The notes beneath the pieces were generated by a model. That model was not told where the DNA came from. It did no database searches and saw only the letters and a program-made list of their open reading frames with translations. Below are positions 27,130-37,075 of a stretch of DNA of 62,320 nucleotides, one piece after another (the stretch's first letter is position 1; every line of letters begins with the position of its first letter). This stretch comes from Rhodoferax ferrireducens (GTDB taxonomy: Bacteria > Pseudomonadota > Gammaproteobacteria > Burkholderiales > Burkholderiaceae_C), in contig MTEI01000006.1 of NCBI GenBank assembly GCA_002083775.1, positions 1 to 62,320 on the forward strand, read 5' to 3'. The translations under genes and the position numbers were made by a program.

Positions 27130-28080
27130 CTAGCGGCTAAGCACCTTGCGAATGGCTTGAGCGAGTTCTTCAGCCACAAACTTGGCCACATAACCGTCGG
27201 CGCCGACCTTGCGCACATGGTCTTCGTTGGTGGCACCGGTGAGCGACGAGTGGATCACCACCGGCAGGCCGCTAAAACGTGCGTCCTGCTTGATGTTGCG
27301 GGTCAGCGTAAAGCCATCCATCTCGGGCATTTCCAGGTCGGTCAGCACCAGCGCCACCTTGTCGCGGATGGTCTTGCCCTGGGCCTCAGCTTCGGCGGCC
27401 ATGGCTTTCAGGCGGTCCCAGGCTTCCTGGCCGGTTTTGGTCATGATAAAGGGCACGTCCATGGATTTGAGACCCTGCTCGATCATCATGCGCGCCACGG
27501 CCGAGTCGTCAGCCGCCAGAATCACTGTGCCGTGTGGCAAATGCAGCTTGTCACTGACCTCGGCCTCGCTGGCTTGCTGCTCAGGGAACACGTCGCGCAG
27601 GATCTGCTCCACATCCAGCACTTGGGCCAGGCGGGTGTTTTCGGCGTTGCCGTCCAGGCGGGCAATGCTGGTCACCAGACCACCGCCCCGGCCTTCAGCT
27701 GAGAGCACGTTTTTCCACTCCAGTCGCACGATTTCGTTCACTTCTTCCACCGCAAAGGCTTGCGTGGTGCGGGCAAACTCGGTCACCAGCAAGATGCCCA
27801 GGCCCTTGGTCGGGTTAGTGCCGACAATTTGCGGCAGGTTGATCACGGTGATCATCTGGCCGCGGATGTTGGCCACGCCCATCACCGATGGCGGTGAGTT
27901 CACCATGGCGGTGATCTCGGGCATGACCAGAATCTCGCGCACCTTGAACACATTGATGCCAAACAGCTCGCGCCGATCGGTACCTGGCGCCTCACCCAGG
28001 CGAAACAACAGCAGCTCAAACATGCTGTTGGCCGTCAGGTTGGTCCGCTCGTCAATGTCGCGCATGGTCGATTTGTTCAT
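27130..28080 (-). CDS. cheV: Second CheV-type chemotaxis coupling protein
   Basis: A 316-residue paralogue of the protein encoded at 1413-2363. CheW-like domain about 18-165 (INVFKVREILVMPEI; GVANIRGQMITVINLP), receiver domain with predicted phosphoacceptor Asp248 (TDLEMPEMDG). It is a lone chemotaxis gene outside the main cluster, flanked by mltA and the ferredoxin oxidoreductase gene, and probably has its own promoter in the 47-bp gap after mltA or shares transcription with it. Confidence 0.93.
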   Translation of the reverse strand: MNKSTMRDIDERTNLTANSMFELLLFRLGEAPGTDRRELFGINVFKVREILVMPEITAMVNSPPSVMGVANIRGQMITVINLPQIVGTNPTKGLGILLVTEFARTTQAFAVEEVNEIVRLEWKNVLSAEGRGGGLVTSIARLDGNAENTRLAQVLDVEQILRDVFPEQQASEAEVSDKLHLPHGTVILAADDSAVARMMIEQGLKSMDVPFIMTKTGQEAWDRLKAMAAEAEAQGKTIRDKVALVLTDLEMPEMDGFTLTRNIKQDARFSGLPVVIHSSLTGATNEDHVRKVGADGYVAKFVAEELAQAIRKVLSR

Positions 28081-28127
28081 GATGTGTCTTTTGGGGATGG
28101 ATCAGCAATTCTGTGTGAATGGTAACG

Positions 28128-29333
28128 TCATTGCTGCGATTTTGGCCACAAGACCCAGAGCCGCAGCGGCTGTTTGAGCCGCCCCGCCAGCTCACCCGCC
28201 TGCGCGCCCCAGCCAACAAAATAGTCAGCCCGCGCCGCGCCGACGATGGCGCTACCTGTGTCCTGCGCCATAACCAGCCGCTGCAATGACAGGTTGGGCC
28301 CCTCGGAGGCCAGCCAGACCGGCGTGCCGTACGGGATGCTCTGCGGATCCACCGCGATCGAGCGCCCTGGTGTCAGCGGCACACCCTGGGCGCCGCGCGG
28401 ACCAAAACCCGCATCGAAGTCGCCCAAAGTCTCTTCCTTGAAAAACACCAAGCGTGGGTTTTGCCACAACAACTCGGCCACACGCTGCGGGTTCTGGCTG
28501 ATCCAGGCGCGAATGCCGGGCCACGAGGCATCACGCACCTCGCCCTGGTCCAGCAGCCAGCGGCCTATGCTTTGGTAAGGCTGGCCGTTGTGCCCGGCAT
28601 AGGCCAGGCGCACCAGGCGCTGGCGGCCATCGGGCTCGGTCACCCGCAGGCGCCCCGAGCCCTGGATTTGCAGCAACATCGCGTCCACCGGGTCCGTCAG
28701 GTACAAAAGCTCCCGTCCCCGCAACGCAGCCTGTGCCTCGGGCAGCGTATCTGCGTCACGACGGCTGAACCAGGGTTTGCCAGGGCTCAGGCCTGCCGGC
28801 AACTGGTACAGCGGCGTGTTGAAGCCCTCGCCGGGCTGGCGCCGCGCGGAAAATTCAGGCTCGAAATAAGCGGTCAGCAACCCCGGTGCCGGGCCACCCT
28901 GCAACGGCTCCACCCGGTACGGCTGCAACCGTGACTGCAGCCAGGCGCGCTGCGCTGCCTCATCCCCGATGCTCAGGCGCCGCACCTCAGGGCACAGCGG
29001 CGCAAACACCGCACCCGGGCGCTCACAGCTTTTGAGCCAGGCGTTCCAGGCTTCAAACAGCGCATCAACATCAAAACCGGGCAGTTCGTCCCACGGCACC
29101 GGCACCCAACGGCTGTTGCGCTGCAGCAGCACCGGGCCAGTCACCCCCGCGTCCACCGGTGCCGCGCTGGTGCCAGGCGTCACGCCCACCGGCGCGGGCC
29201 AGGACGGCTGCACCCCGGTTCCAGGGGCCGATACCGGCACACTGCCGCAAGCCCCCAGCAGAGCCAGAGCCAGCGCGGCAACCGGGCGCGTCAGAAAAAA
29301 CTGCGAAGCGCGAAGGAAAACAGGAACCCTCAT
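28128..29333 (-). CDS. mltA: Membrane-bound lytic murein transglycosylase A
   Basis: A 401-residue lipoprotein: signal peptide ending in the lipobox LLGAC with Cys29. MltA motifs include DAMLLQIQGSGRL, YAGHNGQPYQSIGRWLL and the C-terminal 3D domain with MAQDTGSAIVGAARADYFVGWG, containing the catalytic Asp region. It cleaves peptidoglycan to 1,6-anhydro products at the outer membrane. Its ATG overlaps the nitrilase stop by 4 bp, so it is coupled to that gene. Confidence 0.95.
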   Translation of the reverse strand: MRVPVFLRASQFFLTRPVAALALALLGACGSVPVSAPGTGVQPSWPAPVGVTPGTSAAPVDAGVTGPVLLQRNSRWVPVPWDELPGFDVDALFEAWNAWLKSCERPGAVFAPLCPEVRRLSIGDEAAQRAWLQSRLQPYRVEPLQGGPAPGLLTAYFEPEFSARRQPGEGFNTPLYQLPAGLSPGKPWFSRRDADTLPEAQAALRGRELLYLTDPVDAMLLQIQGSGRLRVTEPDGRQRLVRLAYAGHNGQPYQSIGRWLLDQGEVRDASWPGIRAWISQNPQRVAELLWQNPRLVFFKEETLGDFDAGFGPRGAQGVPLTPGRSIAVDPQSIPYGTPVWLASEGPNLSLQRLVMAQDTGSAIVGAARADYFVGWGAQAGELAGRLKQPLRLWVLWPKSQQ

Positions 29334-30172
29334 AACACGCGATGCTCAAGCGCTGGCAGGCGGCTGCGGCAGGCTGTCAGCAGCGCGAAGTCCAGCTCAG
29401 CCAGCACCACCCCGGCACCCTGCGCGCGTTGCGCCAAGATCTGGCCCCACGGCTCAATCAGCATGGCCTGACCCCAAGTCTGGCGCGCGTTGTCATGTTG
29501 ACCGCCTTGCGCAGCGGCGGCCACAAACGCCAGGTTTTCAATAGCGCGGGCGCGCAGCAACACCTCCCAATGGGCTTGGCCGGTGGTGTGGGTGAAAGCA
29601 CTGGGCACCAGCAGCAGATGTGCCCCGACATCGGCATAGGCCCGGTAAAGTTCGGCAAAACGCAGGTCGTAACACACACTCAAGCCAATTCGCCAGCGCT
29701 GGCCGTCGCGTGAATCCAGATCAAACGTGGTGGGCTGGGTGCCCGCCACCAGCACGGTGGATTCGTCATACGACTCGACGCCGTTATCAAAACGGAACAG
29801 GTGGATCTTGTCGTAGCGTGCCACGCAGTCGCCCTGCGGCGAAAACACCAGACTGCTGTTGCAAACCCGCCGGGGCAAACCGCTGTCGTCGGTCGCACCA
29901 GCCGCCTCGGAGGCCAGAGGCAGGGTGCCACCCACCAGCCACAGACCTTCTTCGCGCGCGGTGTCTGCCAAAAACTGCTGTAGCGGGCCCTGACCAAACG
30001 GCTCGGCAATGGCCAGCTTGTCGGCATCGCGCCGGCCCATCAGGCAAAAGTACTCGGGCAGCACGGCCAGTTCAGCACCAGCCTGGGCCGCCTTGTGCAA
30101 CAGCTCGCGCGCCTGCTGCAGGTTGGCGGGCACCTGGGTGCCAGACACCATCTGGATCACAGCAACTTTCAT
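29330..30172 (-). CDS. Carbon-nitrogen hydrolase, deaminated glutathione amidase-like
   Basis: A 280-residue nitrilase-superfamily enzyme with the Glu-Lys-Cys triad: Glu in VLPEYF (about 41), Lys in RYDKIHLF (about 122) and Cys in GLSVCYDLRF (about 161). The sequence around the triad resembles Nit1/YbeM-type amidases, which hydrolyse deaminated glutathione; an omega-amidase is the alternative. The gene overlaps yhdP and mltA by 4 bp each, a common order in Burkholderiales. Confidence 0.9.
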   Translation of the reverse strand: MKVAVIQMVSGTQVPANLQQARELLHKAAQAGAELAVLPEYFCLMGRRDADKLAIAEPFGQGPLQQFLADTAREEGLWLVGGTLPLASEAAGATDDSGLPRRVCNSSLVFSPQGDCVARYDKIHLFRFDNGVESYDESTVLVAGTQPTTFDLDSRDGQRWRIGLSVCYDLRFAELYRAYADVGAHLLLVPSAFTHTTGQAHWEVLLRARAIENLAFVAAAAQGGQHDNARQTWGQAMLIEPWGQILAQRAQGAGVVLAELDFALLTACRSRLPALEHRVL

Positions 30173-33100
30173 GGGGTAGTCTCCTTGTTCGGCTTGGTGG
30201 CAGGTTCGGTGGTGGGGGCACCGCTGGCCGTCGGTTTGCGGACGATACGGGTCACCTGGGGGTCGGCCCAGGCGCCGTCCACATGAAATTCCTGGGTGGC
30301 AGACTCGACCAGCGGACGGCGCAGAAACATCTGCGCCAAAAACGTTCCCAAACCCACGGCAGGGTTGATCACGGTGGCGATCAGCGAGGCTGTGCCGGCG
30401 TTGATTTCAGGGATCACCACCACCTTGAGGTCTTGCGTTTCGCGGGCCACGTCAGCTGAGCCCTCCATCAACACCGCCGCATTGACACCTTTCATCTGCA
30501 GGTTGTTAGTTCGGGCGATGCCTTTGTCCAGCGTCACGTCACCGCGCACAAAGTCAAAGGCAAAACCGTCGCTGAACACATCGCGGAAATCCAGCACCAG
30601 CCGCCTGGGCAAGGCCTGCAGGCTGAGCACACCCAGCAGCTTGGCCAGGCCGGGGTCGGCTTTGAGGAACTGGCCAGAGGCCACATCCACCGTAAACGCA
30701 CCTCCCAGGCTGGGGTAATCCGGCTTGAAGGGTGAGCCGAGCCAGGCCACCTGGCCCTCCATCTTGCCGCTGGCCCGGCGGATCACATCATGCATGCCAA
30801 AGCGGTTGAGCAGCTTGCCCCCGTCGGTCATGGCCAGTTTGAAGTTGAGTACCGTGCGCCGCTGCTCCAACCCACCGCGCGTGCTAGCCGCAGCCTGGGC
30901 GTTGATGCGGGTCCAGTTCCCCTGCGTGGTCAGAGTGGCCTCGGGGGTGACCAGGTTGAGCTTGTTGAGCCGCCACTCGTGGGCCGCGCCTGCGCCTGCC
31001 GCTGTGACCGCCCGGTTGACGGCGTCCACCTCCAGCCGTCCCAGGCGTTTGCCGCGCAACTCGAAATCTTCCACCACAATGTCCAACGCCGGGATGCTGG
31101 CGGGCTGCGTATCGAGCAAAGCCTCGAATTCACTGGCGGCGCTGGGTGCCAGCGTCAAGCGGGACAGGCGCGCATAAACACGGCCACCGCTGCCCGCCAC
31201 CGTGGTCGCGCTGGGCTGGCGGTATTCAACGTAACCATTGAGCTCATTGGCGTCCACATCGCCACGCCAGACCTGGCCCTCACGGCGCACGCCAGCCACC
31301 ACCCGGTTAAATGTCCGCCCGCCCAGCACCAGACTGTCGGTGCGCAGCCCGAGTGCTGTTGGCAGGTAAGCCAGATCTGCCTCTTGGCTATCAGCCAGTG
31401 CAGACATCAGCTGCGGCTTGCCGGTGATCTGCGGCAGCACGTCGCTCCAGTCATCCAGATTGAACTGTGGCAAATTGACCTGGGCGCTGACGCCCTGTGC
31501 AGGCAGGGTGGCAGCGCCCGGACCATTGAGCCCCACCGCCACCAGTCCGCGCAGCACGCGCGGTTCGGTCTGGGTCAGGTCGCGCTCGTAAACCACCCGC
31601 GCCAAGCCCTCCAGGCTGAAACTCAATTGGTCCCGCAACAGCGTTTTGGGGGGCCCACCCGTACCCCCATCAGGCGCCAGCAGGGCCGTCTGATAGCGTA
31701 AGGCCAAGCGGCTTGACGCCTCTTTTTGCAGCGGTGCGGGCAATTGGGAGGCCAGGCCCTGCAGGTTGCTGGTGACCAGCACCTCTGGCTGGCCACGCTG
31801 CCAGCCCAGCGTGGCGTTGTAAGCAGCACTGCCGCTGGCATAGGCCGCCAACCGCGACACAAAGCCCAGTTCCCGGGCCTGACGCAAGCCCTCTGCGGTG
31901 GCCGTGCCGGCGATGCGGATCACACTGGGCGCCTTGCTGGTGGCAGCTGGGTTGCCGTCACCCTCGGCCAGCACCCAGCCACCCTCCAGCCGGGCGTCAC
32001 CCCCCAGCATGCGCGCCTGCACACCCGCCAGATTGAAACCGGTGTGGCTGTAGTTGATCACCCCACGCGCGCGCGACAATTTGGGCGTGTCTGGCGTGAC
32101 CTGCACCTCATTGCCCGCCAGTGCCACACTGCCCTGCACCGTCGATGCCGCCATGTTGGCAATGGGCAGTGCCAGCTTGAGCTTGAAGTCTGCGTTGCCC
32201 ACGCCAACGGCATCCGAGAGCGCCTGACTGGTCAAGGCCGCCACCGGCGACGTAGCCACAAAACGCAGGGCGTCCCGCAAAGGACCGGTCATCTCGGCAT
32301 CCACCAGCACGGTGGTCTGCATCAGGTTCGGGATGTCGACATCGGCTCTCACAATTTGTAGCGCGCTACCGAAGCCCAGTCTGGCCTGAGCGCCATTTAC
32401 TTGTAAATTTTGTCCGTTGATAACCAGTTGGCCTTTGAGGTCAGCCAGGATCGGCCAGGGCAGTTCCTGTGCTTCCTGCAGACTTCTGGGCACGAAGGCA
32501 AACCGCGCGTTGCTGACATCGGCCGTCACCTTGAACTCACCCTGCTCCGGGCGTGTGGCGGGCATCTGGTCGATCTCGCCACGCACCACAAACTGCACAT
32601 TTTTGGCATTGCCCGCCAGCACAGCGTCGCGCACATAGTTGCGCGCCTCACTGTCAATCACCAACGGCAGATAACGGTGTACCCGGCTGCCCTCGGCACG
32701 GCTCAGGCTGGCCTGCAAATCCAGCACCCCCGGAAAACGGCTGCGCGCCGGGAAGCGGGAGACATCACTGGTTTGCCAGTGGATGCGCGCCTGGCCTTCG
32801 GCGTCGGCGTTACTGAAGCGGACATTGGCCAGATCCACCGAGATGTTCTCGCCTGTGCGCTTCCAGGCCACATCGGCAACGAGCTGATCCACAGGGATCA
32901 CCGGCTCCATAAAAATCCCCGGCACATCCACGCTGCCCTGGGCCACCAACACCTTGGCCTGGCCCACGTCCTGATCCATCTCAAAGTCGGCGTCCAGACC
33001 CTTGAAGCCGGGCACATCACCGACCGCTGCCAGCGACAACTGCCGCAGTCGGCCTTTCACCTTGTACAACTCGGGCAGGGTCAATGGCCCCTGCCAGCTC

Positions 33101-34296
33101 GCGCTCAGCGACTCGACCAGCCCCTGCGGGGCAAAGTGCAGCAGTTTCTCGCGCAACTGCGGCTCCAGCGGCAAGCGGTCAGCCATCTGCGCTAGCGCAG
33201 CCAGGTCCAGCCGATCAGCCTGCAACTCGCCACGCGCTGGTATCCGGCCCTCCGCGCCCAACGACATCACCCGCACATTGCCACCCGACCAATGCAAGCC
33301 CTCTGCGGTCTCAAAGGCCAGGCCTTGGGTCGACAGCTCAAACCCGTTGGCCAGCAGGCGCCCGGCCAGTCGGCCCTGGACACCTTGCAAGGCCAGCGGT
33401 TGTAATCCCTGGCCCAGCGTCACCGTCACTTCGGCCAGGGCCAGATCGGCGGTCACACCGTTCAGTTGCCCTTGGCTCACCTCGCCCCAGGCGCGCAGGG
33501 CGCCTCGCCCCTGGCGTAAATCAAAACCCAGACTGGCATAGCGCCGCAGCTCGGACAGGTCCACCCGTGAGAAATCGGCAAAAACCTGCCCGTCCCAGCG
33601 CTGCCACTGACCCGGCTGGCGCACCAGCAAGGGCTGCACAAATTGGCCGAGCACGCTGAATCGGTCGCCCCAGGCGGCCGGTGGCGTGGCATCCAGACGC
33701 AGGTCATGGTGCCGACCCCGATTCCGCGCCACGGCGTTGACGTGTTGCAGCAAAAGCGGCTCGGTGTGCCGCAGGTCGTCCGTCCAGCGAACGCCGCCAC
33801 CTTGAATCACCAGCTCGGTTTGCGAGAACACCCAGTCCAGCGCGCCCTGATCAGCTTCGCCACCGCCAGACACCGGCAACCCGGCCACAAAAATGCGCCC
33901 ACTGCCGTCGCGGCGAATGTCGAGTTGCGGCTGGTCGATATACAGCTGCTCGAAACCCAAGCGCCAGACCGAGCGCGGCGACAAGGTCACCAGCACACGC
34001 GGCAAACTCAGGGCAACCCGTCCCTGCGCATCCAGTACCTCGACGCCTGTGAGTTCAAAAGATGGCATCAGACCACCTGAATGCGCGGTGATCCGACTCA
34101 ACCGCACAGGAACCCCCAGCGCCTTGCTGGCCTGGGCCTCCAGCTGCGGGCGGAATTCGCCGATTCGCGGCACAATCCACCAGTGGAGCGTTCCCCAAGT
34201 TGCCCCCAACAGCAGCCAGACCAGCACCGCAACCAGCAGCAAACCGCGGGTCAACGCGGACCAGGTTTTCAACAGCGTGAAGGACAGGGGAGACAA
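30169..34296 (-). CDS. yhdP: YhdP family AsmA-like envelope protein
   Basis: A 1375-residue protein beginning at a TTG at 34296. One N-terminal transmembrane segment (about 16-38) is followed by a very long extracytoplasmic beta-rich region and the C-terminal AsmA-like domain (DLKVVVIPEINAGTASLIA). YhdP, TamB and AsmA-like proteins are thought to bridge the envelope and carry phospholipids to the outer membrane. The start is uncertain because glnE begins only a few bases away on the other strand. A copy of the palindromic element lies in its coding region at about residues 628-648. Confidence 0.9.
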   Translation of the reverse strand: MSPLSFTLLKTWSALTRGLLLVAVLVWLLLGATWGTLHWWIVPRIGEFRPQLEAQASKALGVPVRLSRITAHSGGLMPSFELTGVEVLDAQGRVALSLPRVLVTLSPRSVWRLGFEQLYIDQPQLDIRRDGSGRIFVAGLPVSGGGEADQGALDWVFSQTELVIQGGGVRWTDDLRHTEPLLLQHVNAVARNRGRHHDLRLDATPPAAWGDRFSVLGQFVQPLLVRQPGQWQRWDGQVFADFSRVDLSELRRYASLGFDLRQGRGALRAWGEVSQGQLNGVTADLALAEVTVTLGQGLQPLALQGVQGRLAGRLLANGFELSTQGLAFETAEGLHWSGGNVRVMSLGAEGRIPARGELQADRLDLAALAQMADRLPLEPQLREKLLHFAPQGLVESLSASWQGPLTLPELYKVKGRLRQLSLAAVGDVPGFKGLDADFEMDQDVGQAKVLVAQGSVDVPGIFMEPVIPVDQLVADVAWKRTGENISVDLANVRFSNADAEGQARIHWQTSDVSRFPARSRFPGVLDLQASLSRAEGSRVHRYLPLVIDSEARNYVRDAVLAGNAKNVQFVVRGEIDQMPATRPEQGEFKVTADVSNARFAFVPRSLQEAQELPWPILADLKGQLVINGQNLQVNGAQARLGFGSALQIVRADVDIPNLMQTTVLVDAEMTGPLRDALRFVATSPVAALTSQALSDAVGVGNADFKLKLALPIANMAASTVQGSVALAGNEVQVTPDTPKLSRARGVINYSHTGFNLAGVQARMLGGDARLEGGWVLAEGDGNPAATSKAPSVIRIAGTATAEGLRQARELGFVSRLAAYASGSAAYNATLGWQRGQPEVLVTSNLQGLASQLPAPLQKEASSRLALRYQTALLAPDGGTGGPPKTLLRDQLSFSLEGLARVVYERDLTQTEPRVLRGLVAVGLNGPGAATLPAQGVSAQVNLPQFNLDDWSDVLPQITGKPQLMSALADSQEADLAYLPTALGLRTDSLVLGGRTFNRVVAGVRREGQVWRGDVDANELNGYVEYRQPSATTVAGSGGRVYARLSRLTLAPSAASEFEALLDTQPASIPALDIVVEDFELRGKRLGRLEVDAVNRAVTAAGAGAAHEWRLNKLNLVTPEATLTTQGNWTRINAQAAASTRGGLEQRRTVLNFKLAMTDGGKLLNRFGMHDVIRRASGKMEGQVAWLGSPFKPDYPSLGGAFTVDVASGQFLKADPGLAKLLGVLSLQALPRRLVLDFRDVFSDGFAFDFVRGDVTLDKGIARTNNLQMKGVNAAVLMEGSADVARETQDLKVVVIPEINAGTASLIATVINPAVGLGTFLAQMFLRRPLVESATQEFHVDGAWADPQVTRIVRKPTASGAPTTEPATKPNKETTP
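32351..32413 (+). repeat. AT-rich palindromic element inside yhdP
   Basis: The plus strand has CAATTTGTAGCGCGCTACC and ends GAGCGCCATTTACTTGTAAA, which parallels the end of the intergenic copy at 45301 (GAGGCCATTTTTTCTTATAAA). The stem is partly changed to GTAGC/GCTAC. It is in frame within the yhdP gene. Confidence 0.5.
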
Positions 34297-34328
34297 ATTT
34301 TTTGAAAATAGAGTTGCACAGCAGAATT

Positions 34329-37034
34329 ATGACCCGCCCCCCTCTGGCTCTCCACTCCCGATTTGCGCAGCGCGTTCGCCGCCGTTACGAGCAACAACTT
34401 CACCTTCTGCCACCTGGTCTGCCCACACCAGCCCATCTGGACGCCAGCTTTGAGGCGCTCAAGGCCAGCGGCTACGACACCGCCAGTGCGCTGCGCATCA
34501 CCCGCGCCTTGGTCCTGGAGCGCCTGTTGTGTCTGGATTGCAACGCGCAGGCCAGCCTTTTTGCGGTGACCGGGACGATGACCGAGCTGGCAGAGTTTGC
34601 CCTCAACCAGGCTTTGAGTGAAGTGCTGGCCGCGCTTGACCAGACCCATGGCATACCTCTGGCGCCAAGCGGCCAGCGCGCCCAGTTGTGGATTGTCGGC
34701 ATGGGCAAGCTCGGCGCCCGCGAACTCAATGTATCGAGCGACATCGACCTGATTTACGTCTATGACGAAGACGGCGACACCGCAGGCGATGCCGCCGGGC
34801 GCGGCCGCATCACCAACCATGAATATTTTGGCAAGGCCGTTCGCGGGGTGTATGGCCTGGTGGGAGACACCACCGAGCACGGTTTTGTGTTCCGGGTGGA
34901 CCTGGCGCTGCGACCCAACGGCAACTCGGGCCCGGCCGCCGTGTCGCTGGACGCGCTGGAGCAATACCTGCATGTGCAGGGCCGCGAGTGGGAGCGCTTT
35001 GCCTGGCTCAAAAGCCGGGTCGTGGCGCCCCGCGCCAGCGTTCTGAGCGGCGCCGTCTTGCCATTGCGCCAAGTGGTCATGCCTTTTGTTTTCAGGCGTT
35101 ATCTGGACTACAGCGTGTTCGATGCGCTGCGCCTGCTGCACCACCAGATTCGCGACCACGCCAGCAAACGCAGCGCCGGGCGGCCCGAGCGCGCCAATGA
35201 TGTGAAGCTGTCACGCGGCGGCATCCGCGAGATCGAGTTCATTGTGCAACTGCTGCAGGTGGTGCGCGGCGGCCAGTTCCCTGAGCTGCGCACACGCCCC
35301 ACCCTGAGTGCACTGACGCGCCTGGCCAAGGCCAACCTGATGCACAGTGACACCGCCCAGGCGCTGGCGCAGGCTTATACATTCTTGCGCCAGGTGGAGC
35401 ACCGCATTCAGTATCTGGACGATCAACAAACCCACATCCTGCCCACCCAGGACGCCGACCTGGGATGGATCGCCAGCACCATGGGTTTTGCCTCGGCCCA
35501 GCCTTTGCTGGAACAGCTCGATAGCCACCGCGAGCTGGTAGCAGAAGAGTTCGACAAACTGCTGGGCGGCGGCGCCCCTGAATGCAAAGGCTGCCAGAAC
35601 GGCGGCGGCAAACCCTCAGAAACCGCATCCAGCATGAGCGAGTTGCTGCCACAACTGGGCGTCGCCTTCCGCCAGCGACTTGAATCCTGGCTGGAACACC
35701 CGCGGGTGCTGGCCCTGCGCGAAGAAGCCCGTGCGCGTCTGATGCGGCTGCTGTCACGCACCGCCCAGTGGGTGCGTGAAAAACGCGTGACCGAGGCGGC
35801 CGCCGTTGGCTTGGTGGACTGGATGGAGCCGCTTTTGCGCCGGGAAAGTTACCTGGCCCTGCTGCTGGAGCGCCCCAACGTGCATGAGCGCCTGTTGCGC
35901 CTGTTGGGCGCGGCGCGCTGGCCAGCCCGCTACCTGCTGCTGCACCCCGGTGTGATTGACGAGCTGGCAGCAGCCACCATGCTGGATGAACGTTTTGATG
36001 TCACCGGTTTTGAAGCCGAACTCGAACACCGCCGCCTGGCGCTGCAATCGGCCGGTGAAGACGATGAGGAGGCTTTGCTCAACCTGCTGCGACGCGCCCA
36101 CCACGCCGAAGTGTTTCGCACCCTGGCCCGTGACCTTGAGGGCAAGCTCAGCGTGGAGCAGGCGGCCGATGACCTGAGCGCCCTGGCCGATGCGGTGCTG
36201 CGTATGACCACCCGCTGGTGCTGGAGCCGCCTGAAAAAAGCCCACCGCGAGCAGCCACAGTTCGGCATCATTGCCTACGGCAAGCTCGGGGGCAAGGAAC
36301 TGGGCTACGGCAGTGACCTGGACTTGGTGTTTGTCTTTGACGATGACGATGACCGCGCCCCCGAGGTTTATGCCAACCTGGTGCGCAAGCTCATCAACTG
36401 GCTCACTGTCAAAACCGGCGAGGGTGATCTGTACGAAATTGACACCGCCTTGCGCCCCAATGGCAATGCCGGGCTACTGATCACCAGCTTTGCATCCTAT
36501 GCCAACTACCAGCAACAGCGTGGCACCAACACCGCCTGGACCTGGGAGCACCAAGCCATTACCCGCGCACGCTGCGTCCTGGGTGATGCCACGCTGCACC
36601 AGCGCTTTGAAGCAGTGCGCACGGCGGTCATCACCTCTGAGCGCAACGTCGACGCGCTGCGCTCAGAGATCAGCGCCATGCGCGAGCGCGTGGCCACCGC
36701 GCACCCAGTCAAGCCGGGTGTGTTTGATGTCAAGTTCAGTCACGGCGGCATGATGGATGCCGAGTTTGTCATGCAGTTTCTGGTGCTGTCGCAGTCGCGC
36801 TTGCACCCCGAGCTGATGGTCAACGCAGGCAACATCGCCCTGCTCGAGCGCGCTGAAGTGCTGGACCTGCTGCCTGCAGGCGTAGGCCATGCAGCAGCCA
36901 GCGCTTACCGCACCCTGCGCCAGTTGCAGCACCGCGCGCGCCTGAACGAAGAGTCGCCGCAAGTGCCGTCTGACCAGTTGCCAACCGAACGCGAGGCCAT
37001 TCTGGCCTTGTGGCACACCGTCTTCACGGCGTAG
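34329..37034 (+). CDS. glnE: Bifunctional glutamine synthetase adenylyltransferase/deadenylylase
   Basis: A 901-residue protein from the ATG at 34329; a TTG at 34302 with AGGGGAG upstream is an alternative. Two nucleotidyltransferase domains are present: GMGKLGARELNVSSDIDL near 124 (deadenylylation half) and AYGKLGGKELGYGSDLDL near 648 (adenylylation half), each followed by a PII-uridylyltransferase-associated helical domain. It adjusts glutamine synthetase activity in response to PII. Divergent from yhdP. Confidence 0.96.
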   Translation: MTRPPLALHSRFAQRVRRRYEQQLHLLPPGLPTPAHLDASFEALKASGYDTASALRITRALVLERLLCLDCNAQASLFAVTGTMTELAEFALNQALSEVLAALDQTHGIPLAPSGQRAQLWIVGMGKLGARELNVSSDIDLIYVYDEDGDTAGDAAGRGRITNHEYFGKAVRGVYGLVGDTTEHGFVFRVDLALRPNGNSGPAAVSLDALEQYLHVQGREWERFAWLKSRVVAPRASVLSGAVLPLRQVVMPFVFRRYLDYSVFDALRLLHHQIRDHASKRSAGRPERANDVKLSRGGIREIEFIVQLLQVVRGGQFPELRTRPTLSALTRLAKANLMHSDTAQALAQAYTFLRQVEHRIQYLDDQQTHILPTQDADLGWIASTMGFASAQPLLEQLDSHRELVAEEFDKLLGGGAPECKGCQNGGGKPSETASSMSELLPQLGVAFRQRLESWLEHPRVLALREEARARLMRLLSRTAQWVREKRVTEAAAVGLVDWMEPLLRRESYLALLLERPNVHERLLRLLGAARWPARYLLLHPGVIDELAAATMLDERFDVTGFEAELEHRRLALQSAGEDDEEALLNLLRRAHHAEVFRTLARDLEGKLSVEQAADDLSALADAVLRMTTRWCWSRLKKAHREQPQFGIIAYGKLGGKELGYGSDLDLVFVFDDDDDRAPEVYANLVRKLINWLTVKTGEGDLYEIDTALRPNGNAGLLITSFASYANYQQQRGTNTAWTWEHQAITRARCVLGDATLHQRFEAVRTAVITSERNVDALRSEISAMRERVATAHPVKPGVFDVKFSHGGMMDAEFVMQFLVLSQSRLHPELMVNAGNIALLERAEVLDLLPAGVGHAAASAYRTLRQLQHRARLNEESPQVPSDQLPTEREAILALWHTVFTA

Positions 37035-37075
37035 CGCCGTTTTCTTCACTCTTTATCCCTTTTCTGACCTTTTCC

